64,000 nucleotides of DNA from Calditrichales bacterium MX18-03 (GCA_021083345.1 JAJGRE010000003.1:310001-374000); one strand, 5' to 3'. Counted from the stretch's first letter, positions 15,547 to 25,074 are shown. Notes: generated by a model not told the origin, from the letters alone. A program made the numbers and translations.

Positions 15547-16446
15547 CTAAATAAATAAAAGTGCGACACCGGCTATGGAAATGAATGCCCCCAATATTTC
15601 CTTTGGCAGTACTTTTTCTTTGAAAATCAGGATGGAAGCCGGTATGATGAATATCGGTGTAACGGAAGTAATGGTGGATACGATACCTGTGGCGGTGTAT
15701 TGAACCGCCATCAATGAAAAGGATACCCCCAGAAAGGGACCGAAAAAAGCGCCCAGCGCAATTTGCTTCAGTGCTTTTTTGTTCTTCAGGGCTTCCAGCT
15801 GTCTGTTCCATCCCCGTGAAAAGGTTATGACACAGGCAAAGCCGATAAAGGCCGCTATCAACCGGATCTGTGTAGCCGCAAAAGGATTGTAGGTACCATC
15901 CATTCCCAGTTTGCTGAAAACCAGGCCAAATGTCTGTCCCAATGCACCGATAAACGCAAAGACCAACCCCTTCGCCGGATGTGTCAGGCGTATCCGCTTA
16001 TCGTCGTTGTTTTTGCCAAGAATGACCAGCGCTATGCCCCCCATGGTAATGAGCATGCCTGCAGCTCCCAATAAGGTTATTCGCTCGCCCATCAACAAGT
16101 AACCGGTTATTGCCGTGATAGGCGGTACTGCCGACATGATCAGCAGCGATATCCTGGAACCGATCTCCACATAAGCCTGAAAAAGAAACAAATCCCCCAC
16201 GACAAAGCCGATCAAGCCGGAAAGCAGCAGCCAGAACCATGCGCTTCCGTTGGCATCCATGGGTAAAGCCATACCCCTGGTAATATATGTATAGACGCCG
16301 AGAAATATAAAGGCAAAAAACAACCGGATAAAATTCACGGCCAGGGATCCCACTTTTTTCCCTGCGGACTCAAAGGAAACCGCCGTAATCGTCCAGCAAA
16401 ATGCCGTCAGAAGTGCTGCTGCCTCCCCCAGGTGTGATTGTATCAT
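15547..16446 (-). CDS. EamA/DMT-family transporter
   Basis: A 299-residue protein with ten predicted membrane helices in two EamA repeats. The first ends around GITLVILGK and the second contains the conserved MAVQYTATGIVSTITSVTPIF segment and a C-terminal GVALLFI helix. Such proteins export or import small metabolites; the cargo cannot be deduced. GGAGG precedes the ATG, and the nitroreductase gene follows closely. Confidence 0.85.
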   Translation of the reverse strand: MIQSHLGEAAALLTAFCWTITAVSFESAGKKVGSLAVNFIRLFFAFIFLGVYTYITRGMALPMDANGSAWFWLLLSGLIGFVVGDLFLFQAYVEIGSRISLLIMSAVPPITAITGYLLMGERITLLGAAGMLITMGGIALVILGKNNDDKRIRLTHPAKGLVFAFIGALGQTFGLVFSKLGMDGTYNPFAATQIRLIAAFIGFACVITFSRGWNRQLEALKNKKALKQIALGAFFGPFLGVSFSLMAVQYTATGIVSTITSVTPIFIIPASILIFKEKVLPKEILGAFISIAGVALLFI

Positions 16447-16577
16447 TTTATTCCTCCGTTCCCTTCAAATGCAAATTTATTATATCACAAACGAACCTGA
16501 CAGTTCGTAGAATTTTCCACTTCATAGCAAAATAATACACTGATTCCAACTCAAAAAAAACTTACGGCAGCTATGGC

Positions 16578-17429
16578 TTACATCACTTTTTCTTGCCATC
16601 CGCTGCCGCAGGTGTTCTTTTCTCCTGTTATCCTGATCCATTCAGGTCTTCTTTGATTGAATGTTGTAATGTAATTGAAGCCCGCCGCTCTTGCCAGCTC
16701 TACTGCTTCGAGGGCACCCTTGCCTACATCCGATGCATTGTGAGCATCAGAGCCGATGGTCAGAATCTCACCGCCGATCTCCCTGTAAAGCTTCAGCACA
16801 TCCAGTCCAGGCAATGTCTCTCTTGCTTCCTGCCTTAGGCCTGAGGTGTTGATCTCTATGCCCTTTCCGTTTTCAATGGCCAGCTTTAGCACTTCCTTCA
16901 GAAGCTCGTAGCGGCATGCCAGTGTGATATACCGGTTATAGCTTTTCATACTGTAACGCTTGATCAAGTCCAGATGCCCGATGCAGTCAAAATCATTCCA
17001 ACGGATCAGCGCTTCGATCTGCTTCAGGTACATGCCGCATACTGCTTCTGCATCTGCGCTGGCATAGTCAAGCTCGGATACATCCATTCCCTCCGGCAGC
17101 TTATGTGCCGAACCGATAACATAGTCATATGGAAAATCCTCCATCACTGCCTTGGTGGCCTCCGGAAACAAATGAGGCTGCCCCAGCTCCACACCCAGCT
17201 TAATATTGAGCTTTCCCCTGAAGGCATGCTTTGCCTTGATCATGTCTGCCCAATACCGCTTCTGGTCATAAAAAGGACAATTTTCATTTCCGATGCTGGG
17301 TTCAAAGTGGTCTGTTATCGCTATTTCGCTTATGCCGCTTTTGACAGCGCTTCTGCAGATTTCTGAGATGCTGCTGCTTCCATCCGATGAGTTCTTGGAA
17401 TGGATATGGTAGTCTATTAAATAACTCAT
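16578..17429 (-). CDS. PHP-domain histidinol-phosphatase-like hydrolase
   Basis: A 283-residue metal-dependent phosphoesterase of the PHP superfamily. The metal-ligand motifs are in order: DYHIHSKNSSDG, ITDHFEP, ELGQPH, IGSAHKLP, IGHLDLIKRY and TIGSDAHNASDVG. This matches HisK-type histidinol phosphatases (about 270 residues). No other histidine gene is nearby, so a different phosphate ester is possible. The start is ATG at 17429, preceded by AAAGGAGGTGAAATC; the ATG at 17447 lies in front of that site. Confidence 0.8.
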   Translation of the reverse strand: MSYLIDYHIHSKNSSDGSSSISEICRSAVKSGISEIAITDHFEPSIGNENCPFYDQKRYWADMIKAKHAFRGKLNIKLGVELGQPHLFPEATKAVMEDFPYDYVIGSAHKLPEGMDVSELDYASADAEAVCGMYLKQIEALIRWNDFDCIGHLDLIKRYSMKSYNRYITLACRYELLKEVLKLAIENGKGIEINTSGLRQEARETLPGLDVLKLYREIGGEILTIGSDAHNASDVGKGALEAVELARAAGFNYITTFNQRRPEWIRITGEKNTCGSGWQEKVM

Positions 17430-17515
17430 GATTTCACCTCCTTTCATATTACTATCATACCATATTATAACAGAAACGATATTAAGAATACGTTAATTTT
17501 GGATGACAAAATTGC

Positions 17516-17559
17516 AAAACAGCACAATTTCAGCAAGTTTGCCGTCACTGTGCTGTTTT
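17516..17559 (-). terminator. Terminator after the ammonium transporter gene
   Basis: AAAACAGCAC (17516-17525) is the reverse complement of GTGCTGTTTT (17550-17559). It starts 7 bases after the amt stop codon, with T-rich sequence on the minus strand. Confidence 0.8.
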
Positions 17560-17566
17560 ACTTGTT

Positions 17567-18892
17567 TTAATGTCTGACGTCCTGGACCTTCATGACAAAA
17601 TCCGCATAGGCCTGGGTTGCATGCTCGCCATGATCAAGACCCAGCTCTTCATCTTCATTGTCGACCCTTAACCCTATGACTGCCTGCACGATGCTGAATA
17701 GTACGATGGTGGCTGCGATAGTCCATAATGCTACTGCCCAAACACCAATTAACTGAGCCCACAGCAGATTGATTCCACCCCCGTAGAGGAGTCCTCCCTC
17801 CACCGCAAATATGCCCACCAGCAGCGTGCCGGTTGCGCCGCATAAGCCATGGACGCCGATGGCACCTACCGGATCATCGATTTTCAACTTTCTGTCGATA
17901 AACTCGATACCGAAAACGATAACAAAGCCTGCGATAATCCCTATGGCAATGGCTCCCCACATACTAACCGCTGCGCAACCAGCAGTGACTGCAACCAGCC
18001 CGCCCAGAGCGCCGTTCAGCGTCAGGCTGACATCCGGTTTGCCGTTCCGTACCCAGGTAATCATCATGACCGCACAGGCGCCTGCAGCTGCTGCTAAGTT
18101 GGTGGTCATGGCAATCCTGCCCAAAGCCCCTTCGGCTGCCAGTAGACTGCCAGGATTGAAACCGAACCATCCGAACCACAGGATGAATACTCCCAGTGCA
18201 CCTAGTACGATATTGTGCCCGGGGATGACATTAACTTTGCCGTCTTTTTCATATTTGCCAATTCTGGGTCCCAGCATATAAGCGCCTATAAGTGCAGCCC
18301 AGCCCCCTACGGAGTGGACCACAGTGGATCCGGCAAAGTCAACGAAGCCAAGCTGTGCCAGCCAGCCTCCGCCCCACACCCAATGGCCCACCACCGGATA
18401 GATGATCAGGCTGATAACGGCACTGTAGGCTATATAAGCGGCAAACCTTGTCCTTTCTGCCATGGCTCCGGATACAATGGTTGCAGCGGTAGCTGCAAAA
18501 ACCGTCTGAAAAATGATGAATACCTCCATGGGAATGTTAAGCCCCAGGTCCAGGTTGTTGGGGTTAAGGAATCCACTGGTGCCAATGAGACCATGCATAT
18601 CCTGGCCGAACATGATTCCGAATCCCACAGCAAAGAAGGCAATCGTGCCTATTGCAAAATCCATCATGTTCTTCATGATGATGTTGCTGGCATTCTTGGC
18701 CCTTGTAAACCCGGCTTCAACCATCGCAAAGCCTGCTTGCATAAAGAATACCAGAAAGGCTGCCAGAAGTACCCATACGGTATCCAGATTTGCCTGCAGC
18801 TGGTCAACGGCGGCCTCAGTCTCTGCAAATAAGCTCAGCGGCGTTCCAATAAGTACGAATAACATAAGAATAAGTACGGTTTTCTTTTTCAT
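17567..18892 (-). CDS. amt: Ammonium transporter
   Basis: A 441-residue Amt/MEP/Rh protein that conducts ammonium through the cell membrane. A signal-like first helix (LILMLFVLIGTPLSLFA) is followed by eleven membrane segments. Family hallmarks include AGFAMVEAGFTRAKNASNI, GGWAALIGAYMLGPRIGKY, the FGWFGFNPGS loop and GAIGVHGLCGATGTLL. The C-terminal tail EELGLDHGEHATQAYADF is the usual GlnK-contact region, although no glnK gene is in the window. ATG at 18892 is chosen because it is 7 bases from AAGGAGGG. It follows the ANTAR regulator gene and a hairpin leader that may control it. Confidence 0.95.
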   Translation of the reverse strand: MKKKTVLILMLFVLIGTPLSLFAETEAAVDQLQANLDTVWVLLAAFLVFFMQAGFAMVEAGFTRAKNASNIIMKNMMDFAIGTIAFFAVGFGIMFGQDMHGLIGTSGFLNPNNLDLGLNIPMEVFIIFQTVFAATAATIVSGAMAERTRFAAYIAYSAVISLIIYPVVGHWVWGGGWLAQLGFVDFAGSTVVHSVGGWAALIGAYMLGPRIGKYEKDGKVNVIPGHNIVLGALGVFILWFGWFGFNPGSLLAAEGALGRIAMTTNLAAAAGACAVMMITWVRNGKPDVSLTLNGALGGLVAVTAGCAAVSMWGAIAIGIIAGFVIVFGIEFIDRKLKIDDPVGAIGVHGLCGATGTLLVGIFAVEGGLLYGGGINLLWAQLIGVWAVALWTIAATIVLFSIVQAVIGLRVDNEDEELGLDHGEHATQAYADFVMKVQDVRH

Positions 18893-18944
18893 TTTCATTC
18901 CCTCCTTGAATCGATTACTAAAGTCCATGCAGCTATATATGAAA

Positions 18945-18972
18945 AGGGCGTCTGTATCCATACAGACGCCCT
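18945..18972 (-). terminator. Terminator hairpin in front of amt
   Basis: A perfect 12-bp stem (AGGGCGTCTGTA against TACAGACGCCCT) is followed on the minus strand by TTTTC. It lies between the ANTAR gene and amt. The apex can also be read as a hexaloop ATGGAT closed by CTGT/ACAG, which fits the A1/G4 loop rule for ANTAR targets. Confidence 0.75.
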
Positions 18973-18994
18973 AGTCCTTTTCCATCACTCTTTT

Positions 18995-19008
18995 GTTCCT
19001 CTTTGAAC
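18995..19008 (-). promoter_or_regulatory. Candidate ANTAR-binding hairpin upstream of amt
   Basis: On the minus strand GTTC-AAAGAG-GAAC forms a 4-bp stem with a hexaloop having A at position 1 and G at position 4. It lies 22 bases before the terminator hairpin. Two such hairpins followed by or overlapping a terminator are the known targets of ANTAR antiterminators. The short stem keeps confidence moderate. Confidence 0.45.
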
Positions 19009-19018
19009 CCCTATTCTT

Positions 19019-19591
19019 TTATTTCATGGTATCAATAATAATCCTGGCTACATCCTTCATGGGGACGCCGGTGTCCATGCTTTGCTTCTGGATCTTCCTG
19101 TACGCTTCCTGCTCCGGCAGCCCCAGTTTCTCCATCAGGACACTTTTTGCCGCATCCACCGTTTTCCTGGTTTCCAAGCTGTTTTTCATCTCATACAGCT
19201 CTTTTTCCAGTTTCCTGATTCTCCGCCTGCTTCTCATGACCAGCTCCACGGTATTAAGCAGCAGAGCCTTATTGATGGGCTTGTTGAGGCATACGATGTC
19301 CAGATCATATGCTTTGGCTTCCACATACCCACGTTGAGTCTCGTTGGTCAGCAGTATGACTGAACACAGATTGTTGCCGGAGACGATCTTCGACACCTCA
19401 AACCCTGTTGTATCGGGAAGCTCGTAGTTTGCAATCAGCAGCTCCGGCCGCAAGGCCCGTACCTTCCTCAGCGCCTCGTTTCCGGAAGCGCATAGGTCGG
19501 ATACGGCCAAACCGCTTTCCGCCAGTACCTGTCTGATTTTTTCCCCCAGCTCCCTGTTTCCAATTGCCAAAATAATCTCCGGCTGACTCAT
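19019..19591 (-). CDS. ANTAR-domain antitermination regulator (NitR/NasT-like)
   Basis: A 190-residue protein: a receiver-like domain at about 5-120 and a C-terminal ANTAR RNA-binding domain (TRKTVDAAKSVLMEKLGLPEQ and onwards). The receiver looks degenerate: where the phospho-Asp is expected (PELLIANYELP) there is Asn, so control may be by partner binding, as in AmiR. ANTAR proteins bind paired hexaloop hairpins and prevent leader termination. Clostridial glutamine synthetase genes are known to be followed by such a regulator (called nitR or glnR), matching the position 77 bases after glnA here. ATG at 19591 has GGGAG at 8 bases. Likely targets are the glnA, glnN and amt leaders. Confidence 0.85.
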   Translation of the reverse strand: MSQPEIILAIGNRELGEKIRQVLAESGLAVSDLCASGNEALRKVRALRPELLIANYELPDTTGFEVSKIVSGNNLCSVILLTNETQRGYVEAKAYDLDIVCLNKPINKALLLNTVELVMRSRRRIRKLEKELYEMKNSLETRKTVDAAKSVLMEKLGLPEQEAYRKIQKQSMDTGVPMKDVARIIIDTMK

Positions 19592-19667
19592 CCCCAACAC
19601 TCCCAACTTGATCTGCCCGGCCGCCGGACAAGCGCTGATGCACTAGAACAAATAGACAAGCTGTTCC

Positions 19668-20999
19668 TTAGTACCTGGTCAGGTACTGCTCAATCTCCCA
19701 CTGATGGACCATGGTCTTGTATTCCTCCCACTCAAGCAGCTTCGCTTCAATGTATCGGTCAAAAACATGCTCACCCAGGGTTCTTCGCATCAATTCGCTC
19801 CCCTGCAGTTCCTTTATTGCTTCATGCAAATCACCGGGCAAACTGTCTATCCCCAGCTTTGCTCTTGTCTCCGGATCCATCTTGTATATATTCGCTTCAA
19901 CGCTTTCGGCAGGCTGCAGCTTGTTTCTGATTCCATCCAGCCCGGCAGCCAGCATCGCGGCAAGCGCAAGATACGGATTGCATGCGGGATCTGGATTCCT
20001 CAGTTCTATTCTGGTGCCCACACCTCTGGTGGCGGGAATCCTGATCAATGGGCTGCGGTTCTTTGCCGACCAGGCAATATATACCGGCGCCTCATACCCT
20101 GAAACCAGGCGCTTGTAAGAATTCACCAGCGGGTTTGTCAAAGCCGTCATGGCCTTGATGTGCTTCATGATGCCTGCAATGTAGCTGTAGGCGATTCCGC
20201 TGAGTGCCAGCTTATCCTGCGGATCATAGAACGCATTCACCCCATTGCAGGACAACGACTGATTAGTATGCATGCCTGAACCGGCAATCCCTGCAATGGG
20301 CTTTGGCATGAAGCTGGCATGCAGGCCGTGCTGGTGTGCAATGGTCTTCACCGCCAGCTTGAAGGTCATGATGTTGTCGGCTGTTTCCAGTGCATCGGCA
20401 TATTTGAAATCGATCTCATGCTGTCCTCTTGCCACCTCGTGATGGGAAGCCTCAATTTCGAACCCCATTTCCTCCAGCATCAGGCACATATCCCTTCGGG
20501 CATTCTCTCCCAGATCTACTGGACCCAGGTCGAAATAGCCTGCATTGTCATGTGTGACAGTGGTGGGCTCTCCGTTGGTATCAACTTGAAAAAGGAAAAA
20601 CTCGCATTCAGGCCCCGCATTCAGGGTGTAGCCCATATCAGCCGCTTCCTTCAGCGTTTTCTTCAGAACATATCTGGGATCGCCCTCGAAGGGCGTCCCA
20701 TCCGGGTTATAGACATCACATATCATACGCGCCACCCGGTCGGACTGCGACCGCCAGGGGAAGACCGCAAAGGTATTGGGGTCCGGCCTGAGATACATGT
20801 CCGATTCCTCTATTCTGACAAAGCCTTCGATGGATGAACCGTCAAACATGCATTGATTGTTTAATGCCTTATCCAACTGGTCGGATGTGATCGATACATT
20901 TTTCAACGTACCAAAGATGTCTGTGAACTGAAGCCGTATGAACTTGACATCCTCTTCCCTCACTCTTCTTTTTACATCCTCCGGCGTATATTTTGCCAT
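19668..20999 (-). CDS. glnA: Glutamine synthetase type I
   Basis: A 443-residue GSI (alpha-type length). It has the beta-grasp start ([20 protein letters not shown]), the Asp latch [16 protein letters not shown], the metal-site segment [26 protein letters not shown], the ATP-site [17 protein letters not shown] and the [10 protein letters not shown] segment. No adenylylation-type Tyr site is obvious, as expected for Gram-positive enzymes. ATG at 20999 is 8 bases from GAGAGGAG. The leader holds a promoter, a terminator and an overlapping ANTAR-type hairpin. The regulator gene follows directly, so glnA-nitR-amt may be one nitrogen-controlled unit with internal terminators. Confidence 0.95.
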   Translation of the reverse strand: MAKYTPEDVKRRVREEDVKFIRLQFTDIFGTLKNVSITSDQLDKALNNQCMFDGSSIEGFVRIEESDMYLRPDPNTFAVFPWRSQSDRVARMICDVYNPDGTPFEGDPRYVLKKTLKEAADMGYTLNAGPECEFFLFQVDTNGEPTTVTHDNAGYFDLGPVDLGENARRDMCLMLEEMGFEIEASHHEVARGQHEIDFKYADALETADNIMTFKLAVKTIAHQHGLHASFMPKPIAGIAGSGMHTNQSLSCNGVNAFYDPQDKLALSGIAYSYIAGIMKHIKAMTALTNPLVNSYKRLVSGYEAPVYIAWSAKNRSPLIRIPATRGVGTRIELRNPDPACNPYLALAAMLAAGLDGIRNKLQPAESVEANIYKMDPETRAKLGIDSLPGDLHEAIKELQGSELMRRTLGEHVFDRYIEAKLLEWEEYKTMVHQWEIEQYLTRY

Positions 21000-21035
21000 C
21001 TTCATAACTCCTCTCTTATAGTTAAGACACTCTAA

Positions 21036-21100
21036 AACAAAAACAATGACGCCCAAAACAAGAATACAAGCCCCTTGCATCAACTGAACGCCATTGTCCA
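21036..21100 (-). promoter_or_regulatory. glnA leader: terminator overlapped by ANTAR-type hairpin
   Basis: On the minus strand ACAATGGCG pairs with CGTCATTGT (one G-T pair) around a long loop and is followed by TTTTTG: a terminator at 21036-21097. Its 5' arm is also part of a competing hairpin, TGGAC-AATGGC-GTTCA (21085-21100), whose hexaloop has A1 and G4. The two folds exclude each other, as antitermination requires. The same layout occurs before glnN. Confidence 0.6.
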
Positions 21101-21126
21101 TTCATCCTTCCAGGTAATTATTAATT

Positions 21127-21154
21127 ATTATACACAATATTTGAAATAATGCAA
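21127..21154 (-). promoter_or_regulatory. glnA promoter
   Basis: TTGCAT (21149-21154), 16-base spacer, TATAAT (21127-21132) on the minus strand. The same boxes and spacing occur at the glnN promoter. Confidence 0.65.
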
Positions 21155-21236
21155 GTAGCAAAGGAACAACTAAATAATAAACTCCCATTTTAAAGCGGCT
21201 ATTTTTCGCCAATACTGCGTTGGAAATGCGTTGCCA

Positions 21237-23330
21237 CTATATGTCGAACAGCATGTCACCGTAGGTGGGAAGCGGCCAGAAAGCCTTGTCGACCACCGTC
21301 TCCAGCCTGTCGGCGCTTGCCCTCAGGACACCCATTTTCTCATATACATCAAACCTGTAGAAATAAGCAAGTGCATAGGTGTCTTCATGCATCCCGGCAG
21401 CTGTCTCCACAGCGTTTTCAAGGCTGGTAATATTCTTTTTCAGCAGGGCTGTCAAGTTCGAGACTTCAGTCAGGAGCTCTGCCTGAGCAGATATATCCAC
21501 GTCGAGGCCGGTTGCCTTAATCTTGTTGATGGACTCAGCCAGCTGTGTTGCAAAAGCAATCACGGCCGGAAGGATTTGCCGCTTCGCAATTTCAAGGGTT
21601 GTCAAGGTTTCTATATTGATGGTCTTGATGTAGTTTTCCAGTGCAATTTCATAATGGGACTGCATTTCCACCCTGCTCAGCACGCCGTGTTTTTCCATGA
21701 CTCTGAGGTTTTTTTCCTCCAGCAGAGCTTTTGTGGAATCAACGGTGGAACGGATATTGGGCAAACCCCTTTTTTCTGCTTCTTCAACCCATTCATCGGA
21801 ATAGCCGTTTCCATTGAATATGATCTTCTTGTGCTTCTTAGCAATATCTTTCAGAAGTGCCTGTACGGCAGAATCCAGGTCCTCGGCTTTTTCCAGCGTT
21901 GAGGCGACTTCATCCAGGACCTCTGCCACAATAGTATTCAGGACATAGTTGGCCGTCGCAATGGAAGCTGAAGACCCCACCATTCTGAACTCGAACTTGT
22001 TGCCGGTAAAGGCAAAGGGCGATGTCCTGTTCCTGTCAGTGGAATCCTTCGGCAGTCCTGGAAGCGTCGTGACGCCTATTTTGAGCTCGCCTCCCTGCCT
22101 GGAGCTGGTTGCGCCGCCGTTTTCAACCTGCGCCAGTATATCGGTAAGCTGGTCTCCAAGGAAAATGGAGATGATTGCCGGCGGCGCCTCATTTGCGCCC
22201 AGCCGGTGGTCATTTCCCGGAATGGCTGCTGCAAACCGGAGCAGGTCCGAATAATCATCCACAGCCTTGATGACCGCAAAAAGGAATACCAGGAACTGTG
22301 CGTTATCGTGGGGCGTGTATCCCGGGTCCAAAAGGTTCTGGCCGTCATTGGTGGACATGGACCAATTGTTATGCTTGCCGGAGCCGTTAACCCCGGCAAA
22401 GGGTTTTTCGTGCAGTAGGCAGACCAGGTCATGCCGCAGCGCAACCTTCCTCATGGTTTCCATTGTCAGCTGGTTGTGGTCGGTGGCAATGTTGGTTGTA
22501 GTAAAAATAGGAGCCAGCTCATGCTGCGCAGGGGCGACCTCATTGTGCTTGGTCTTGGCGGACACACCCAGCTTCCAGAGCTCTTCATCCAACTCCTTCA
22601 TGAATGCGGAAATCCGTTCCTTAAGTGAACCGAAGTAATGGTCTTCCAGTTCCTGACCCTTTGACGGCCTGGCGCCGAAAAGTGTCCTTCCGGTATAGAT
22701 CAGGTCCTTGCGCTGATGGTATTTTTGCTTGTCGATCAGGAAGTATTCCTGCTCAGGTCCTACTGTCGTGATCACCCGTGTGGCCGTTGCATTGCCGAAA
22801 ACCCTCAGTACACGCAGCGCTTGCTCAGACAGGGCTTGCATGGAGCGCAGCAGCGGTGTTTTTTTATCCAGTGCCTCGCCGGTATATGAGCAGAAAGCAG
22901 TGGGTATGCAGAGGGAACCGTCCTTGATGAACGCCGGCGAAGTGCAATCCCACGCGGTATAGCCTCTGGCCTCGAAGGTTGCACGAAGACCGCCTGAAGG
23001 GAAGGAGGAGGCATCCGGCTCCCCTTTGATCAATTCCTTTCCCGAGAACTCTAGAATTACCTTGCCGTCTGCCGTTGGTGAGATAAAGGCTTCGTGCTTC
23101 TCTGCCGTGATGCCGGTCAGCGGCTGAAACCAGTGTGTAAAATGTGTTGCACCTTTTTCAATAGCCCAGTCCTTCATAGCGCTGGCTACCACCTCTGCTA
23201 CCGCTGGATCCAGCGGCAGGCCTTCGTCAATGGTTTTTTTCAAAGCCTTATAGGTTGCTTTGGGGAGACGCTCCCGCATGACGGCATCATTGAATACCAT
23301 GGAACCAAAGAGATCGCTGTAGTTTGACAT
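21237..23330 (-). CDS. glnN: Glutamine synthetase type III
   Basis: A 697-residue GSIII, much longer than GSI. The N-terminus shows [20 protein letters not shown] and [20 protein letters not shown], both typical of GlnN, with [20 protein letters not shown]. The catalytic part contains [40 protein letters not shown] and the [20 protein letters not shown] end. It makes glutamine from glutamate and ammonia. Having both GSI and GSIII next to each other is uncommon and suggests different nitrogen regimes. The start at 23330 is supported by AAAGGGG. The leader carries the same regulatory layout as glnA. Confidence 0.95.
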   Translation of the reverse strand: MSNYSDLFGSMVFNDAVMRERLPKATYKALKKTIDEGLPLDPAVAEVVASAMKDWAIEKGATHFTHWFQPLTGITAEKHEAFISPTADGKVILEFSGKELIKGEPDASSFPSGGLRATFEARGYTAWDCTSPAFIKDGSLCIPTAFCSYTGEALDKKTPLLRSMQALSEQALRVLRVFGNATATRVITTVGPEQEYFLIDKQKYHQRKDLIYTGRTLFGARPSKGQELEDHYFGSLKERISAFMKELDEELWKLGVSAKTKHNEVAPAQHELAPIFTTTNIATDHNQLTMETMRKVALRHDLVCLLHEKPFAGVNGSGKHNNWSMSTNDGQNLLDPGYTPHDNAQFLVFLFAVIKAVDDYSDLLRFAAAIPGNDHRLGANEAPPAIISIFLGDQLTDILAQVENGGATSSRQGGELKIGVTTLPGLPKDSTDRNRTSPFAFTGNKFEFRMVGSSASIATANYVLNTIVAEVLDEVASTLEKAEDLDSAVQALLKDIAKKHKKIIFNGNGYSDEWVEEAEKRGLPNIRSTVDSTKALLEEKNLRVMEKHGVLSRVEMQSHYEIALENYIKTINIETLTTLEIAKRQILPAVIAFATQLAESINKIKATGLDVDISAQAELLTEVSNLTALLKKNITSLENAVETAAGMHEDTYALAYFYRFDVYEKMGVLRASADRLETVVDKAFWPLPTYGDMLFDI

Positions 23331-23375
23331 TGAAATTCCCCTTTCATATTACGGATTATAATGATAGTGCAAAAA

Positions 23376-23435
23376 CAAAAACAATGGCGCCAAAGCAAGG
23401 GTACCATGCCCCTTCCTTGTGAACGCCATTGTTCA
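23376..23435 (-). promoter_or_regulatory. glnN leader: terminator overlapped by ANTAR-type hairpin
   Basis: On the minus strand ACAATGGCG and CGCCATTGT (plus-strand 23424-23432 and 23381-23389) form a perfect outer stem with an inner AAGGG/CCCTT stem and a following TTTTTG. The 5' arm overlaps TGAAC-AATGGC-GTTCA (23420-23435), a 5-bp hairpin whose hexaloop has A1 and G4. Compared with glnA, the stem change GGAC to GAAC keeps pairing while the loop is identical. Confidence 0.65.
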
Positions 23436-23458
23436 TTGCGTATTAATTAATATACTAC

Positions 23459-23486
23459 ATTATATATGATTATTAATGAAATGCAA
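23459..23486 (-). promoter_or_regulatory. glnN promoter
   Basis: TTGCAT (23481-23486), 16-base spacer, TATAAT (23459-23464) on the minus strand, giving a leader of about 120 bases that contains the terminator and hairpin. Confidence 0.65.
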
Positions 23487-23524
23487 GTAATTTTTTTGAA
23501 AGATTCAAATTTTATACCTGACCC

Positions 23525-24910
23525 TTACTCGATGACGATGACAGCGCTTTTCCCGATTTCAATCCAATCATATAGGAATTTTGCATGACTGGTATAGTTG
23601 CGTACACATTTGTGGGATCTGGGTGTGGAGCCGATGGTGGCAAGATACTCCCGCATCCCGGGATCCACCAATTTGCCGTTCTCCTTCTTATAATCCACGG
23701 GAACACCATGAATGAAGCCACCGCCCGAAAAGCGGATCGCATAAGGCGCATAACCCGCAATATTCGTTGTCCCGTCCTCCACATACTTGAAGCTTGGTTT
23801 TTTCTCTATAGCCATGAAATAACCTAACGGTGTCTCATATTTGTACTTAGCTTTGACCCCTGTGGTTGCGAAGGTATAGGAAATGAGACGCCAACGCCCT
23901 TCGGTATACTCGAACACCCCTTCATTCTGATTCCTTCTGTCCACAGCAATCACCTGAGAGAGGGCTTCAGGTACGTTTTTGAAAGAAACATACTTTTGGG
24001 GGATCCAGAATATCCCGTCAACCCCCGTAATACCGACCTCATAGAAGCCATTCTTTTCACCGGTGACGGAGACCAATGTGCCATCCGGAATATACCTGAA
24101 ATCCGAAGCGTCTGAAGGCTGCGCATAACCGGGTGCACTCTGATACCGCTCATTTCCAAACACATCCTGGTTTTTCCCGTTATAAGCAGGGGGAGAACCA
24201 TTTCTGTTTCTCTGATTGGACACGAAGCCCATCGTTCCATCTTCTATTTTCTGCTTCAATGTCTCAATAGATGCCAGCATCTTGTCGAACTGAAAACGGC
24301 GGGGCTCTCCCAGTCTATTGATCACATAGCCATATTGTACCTGATCATTCTCTTTCCAGAACACCCTATACCAGATATCACTTTTGGCACCTTCAATATA
24401 TTGGCCCTGTATTTCATGCAGCAGGCTTAGCTTTGTATAAGCCGGTACTGTCTTCAGAACCTTTGAATTTGTACCGGGCTTTTCCCTGACATTGACACCG
24501 TCACTCAAAATCAGCAGATAATCATAGGACACTAGATGGTACATCTCATACTTTAATGCTATGTCCATCGCTTCCGGCAGTACTGTCTTATACTCTTTCA
24601 CAATGGTTTGCTGCAGCTGCTCCAAACTCTCCCTGCATGCTTCAGCCGTACTCTGTTCAACCAGAAGCTGTTCTTCCGTACAGCTGCTTTTTTCCAGCTT
24701 TTCAGTGATTTCCAGGTCCTTTTCTACCGTTTCATCATTAATGTTATCCTCCAAAGCATCGGCAGGTGTCGTATCGTTGCTGCCGTCATTTTCCAAGTTC
24801 ACAGCAATCGGAAGGCTGCTGACTTCTGAATAAGCTTTCTTACTTGCAGTACAACCACCCAACAATAATACTGCGAATATAGCTATTGGGACAAGATATC
24901 TTCTCATCAT
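23525..24910 (-). CDS. L,D-transpeptidase lipoprotein with SH3-like domains
   Basis: A 461-residue exported protein. A lipobox (LLLGGC) lies at about 16-21, so Cys would be lipid-anchored outside the membrane. A Glu/Asp-rich coiled stretch follows, then an SH3b-like repeat (DGVNVREKPGTNSKVLKTVP), a second SH3-like part (IPDGTLVSVTGEKNGFYEVG) and a C-terminal YkuD domain with HGVPVDY and the catalytic Cys in RSHKCVRN. In most family members the residue before Cys is Gly (SHGC); here it is Lys. The enzyme would make 3-3 cross-links or attach proteins in the cell wall. ATG at 24910 is 7 bases from GAGAGG. It is divergent from the exonuclease gene. Confidence 0.85.
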   Translation of the reverse strand: MMRRYLVPIAIFAVLLLGGCTASKKAYSEVSSLPIAVNLENDGSNDTTPADALEDNINDETVEKDLEITEKLEKSSCTEEQLLVEQSTAEACRESLEQLQQTIVKEYKTVLPEAMDIALKYEMYHLVSYDYLLILSDGVNVREKPGTNSKVLKTVPAYTKLSLLHEIQGQYIEGAKSDIWYRVFWKENDQVQYGYVINRLGEPRRFQFDKMLASIETLKQKIEDGTMGFVSNQRNRNGSPPAYNGKNQDVFGNERYQSAPGYAQPSDASDFRYIPDGTLVSVTGEKNGFYEVGITGVDGIFWIPQKYVSFKNVPEALSQVIAVDRRNQNEGVFEYTEGRWRLISYTFATTGVKAKYKYETPLGYFMAIEKKPSFKYVEDGTTNIAGYAPYAIRFSGGGFIHGVPVDYKKENGKLVDPGMREYLATIGSTPRSHKCVRNYTSHAKFLYDWIEIGKSAVIVIE

Positions 24911-24993
24911 CTTCACACCTCTCCCATCTTTTCTGCACCTATCGACATTTTTTTCATGTTTTACCTAAGAGTATACCATAATCCTGTTTTAAT

Positions 24994-25022
24994 TTGAACA
25001 TTCCACTAGGAAAATGTATAAT
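24994..25022 (+). promoter_or_regulatory. Promoter of the exonuclease III gene
   Basis: TTGAAC (24994-24999), a 17-base spacer and a perfect TATAAT (25017-25022), 52 bases before the ATG at 25075. Confidence 0.7.
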
Positions 25023-25074
25023 ATAGACAACACACTGAATCATTGACATGTTTAATAAGCAAGGAGAGCGGAAA

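Noticed and set aside
18211-18832. Plus-strand frame of about 205 codons antisense to amt
   Set aside because: amt shows continuous family motifs on the minus strand; the plus-strand frame has no start signal or known domain.
21000-21101. Upstream extension of glnA starting [10 protein letters not shown]
   Set aside because: The extra 34 residues are the leader with its terminator read by chance; the ATG at 20999 has the ribosome site and gives the normal 443-residue length.
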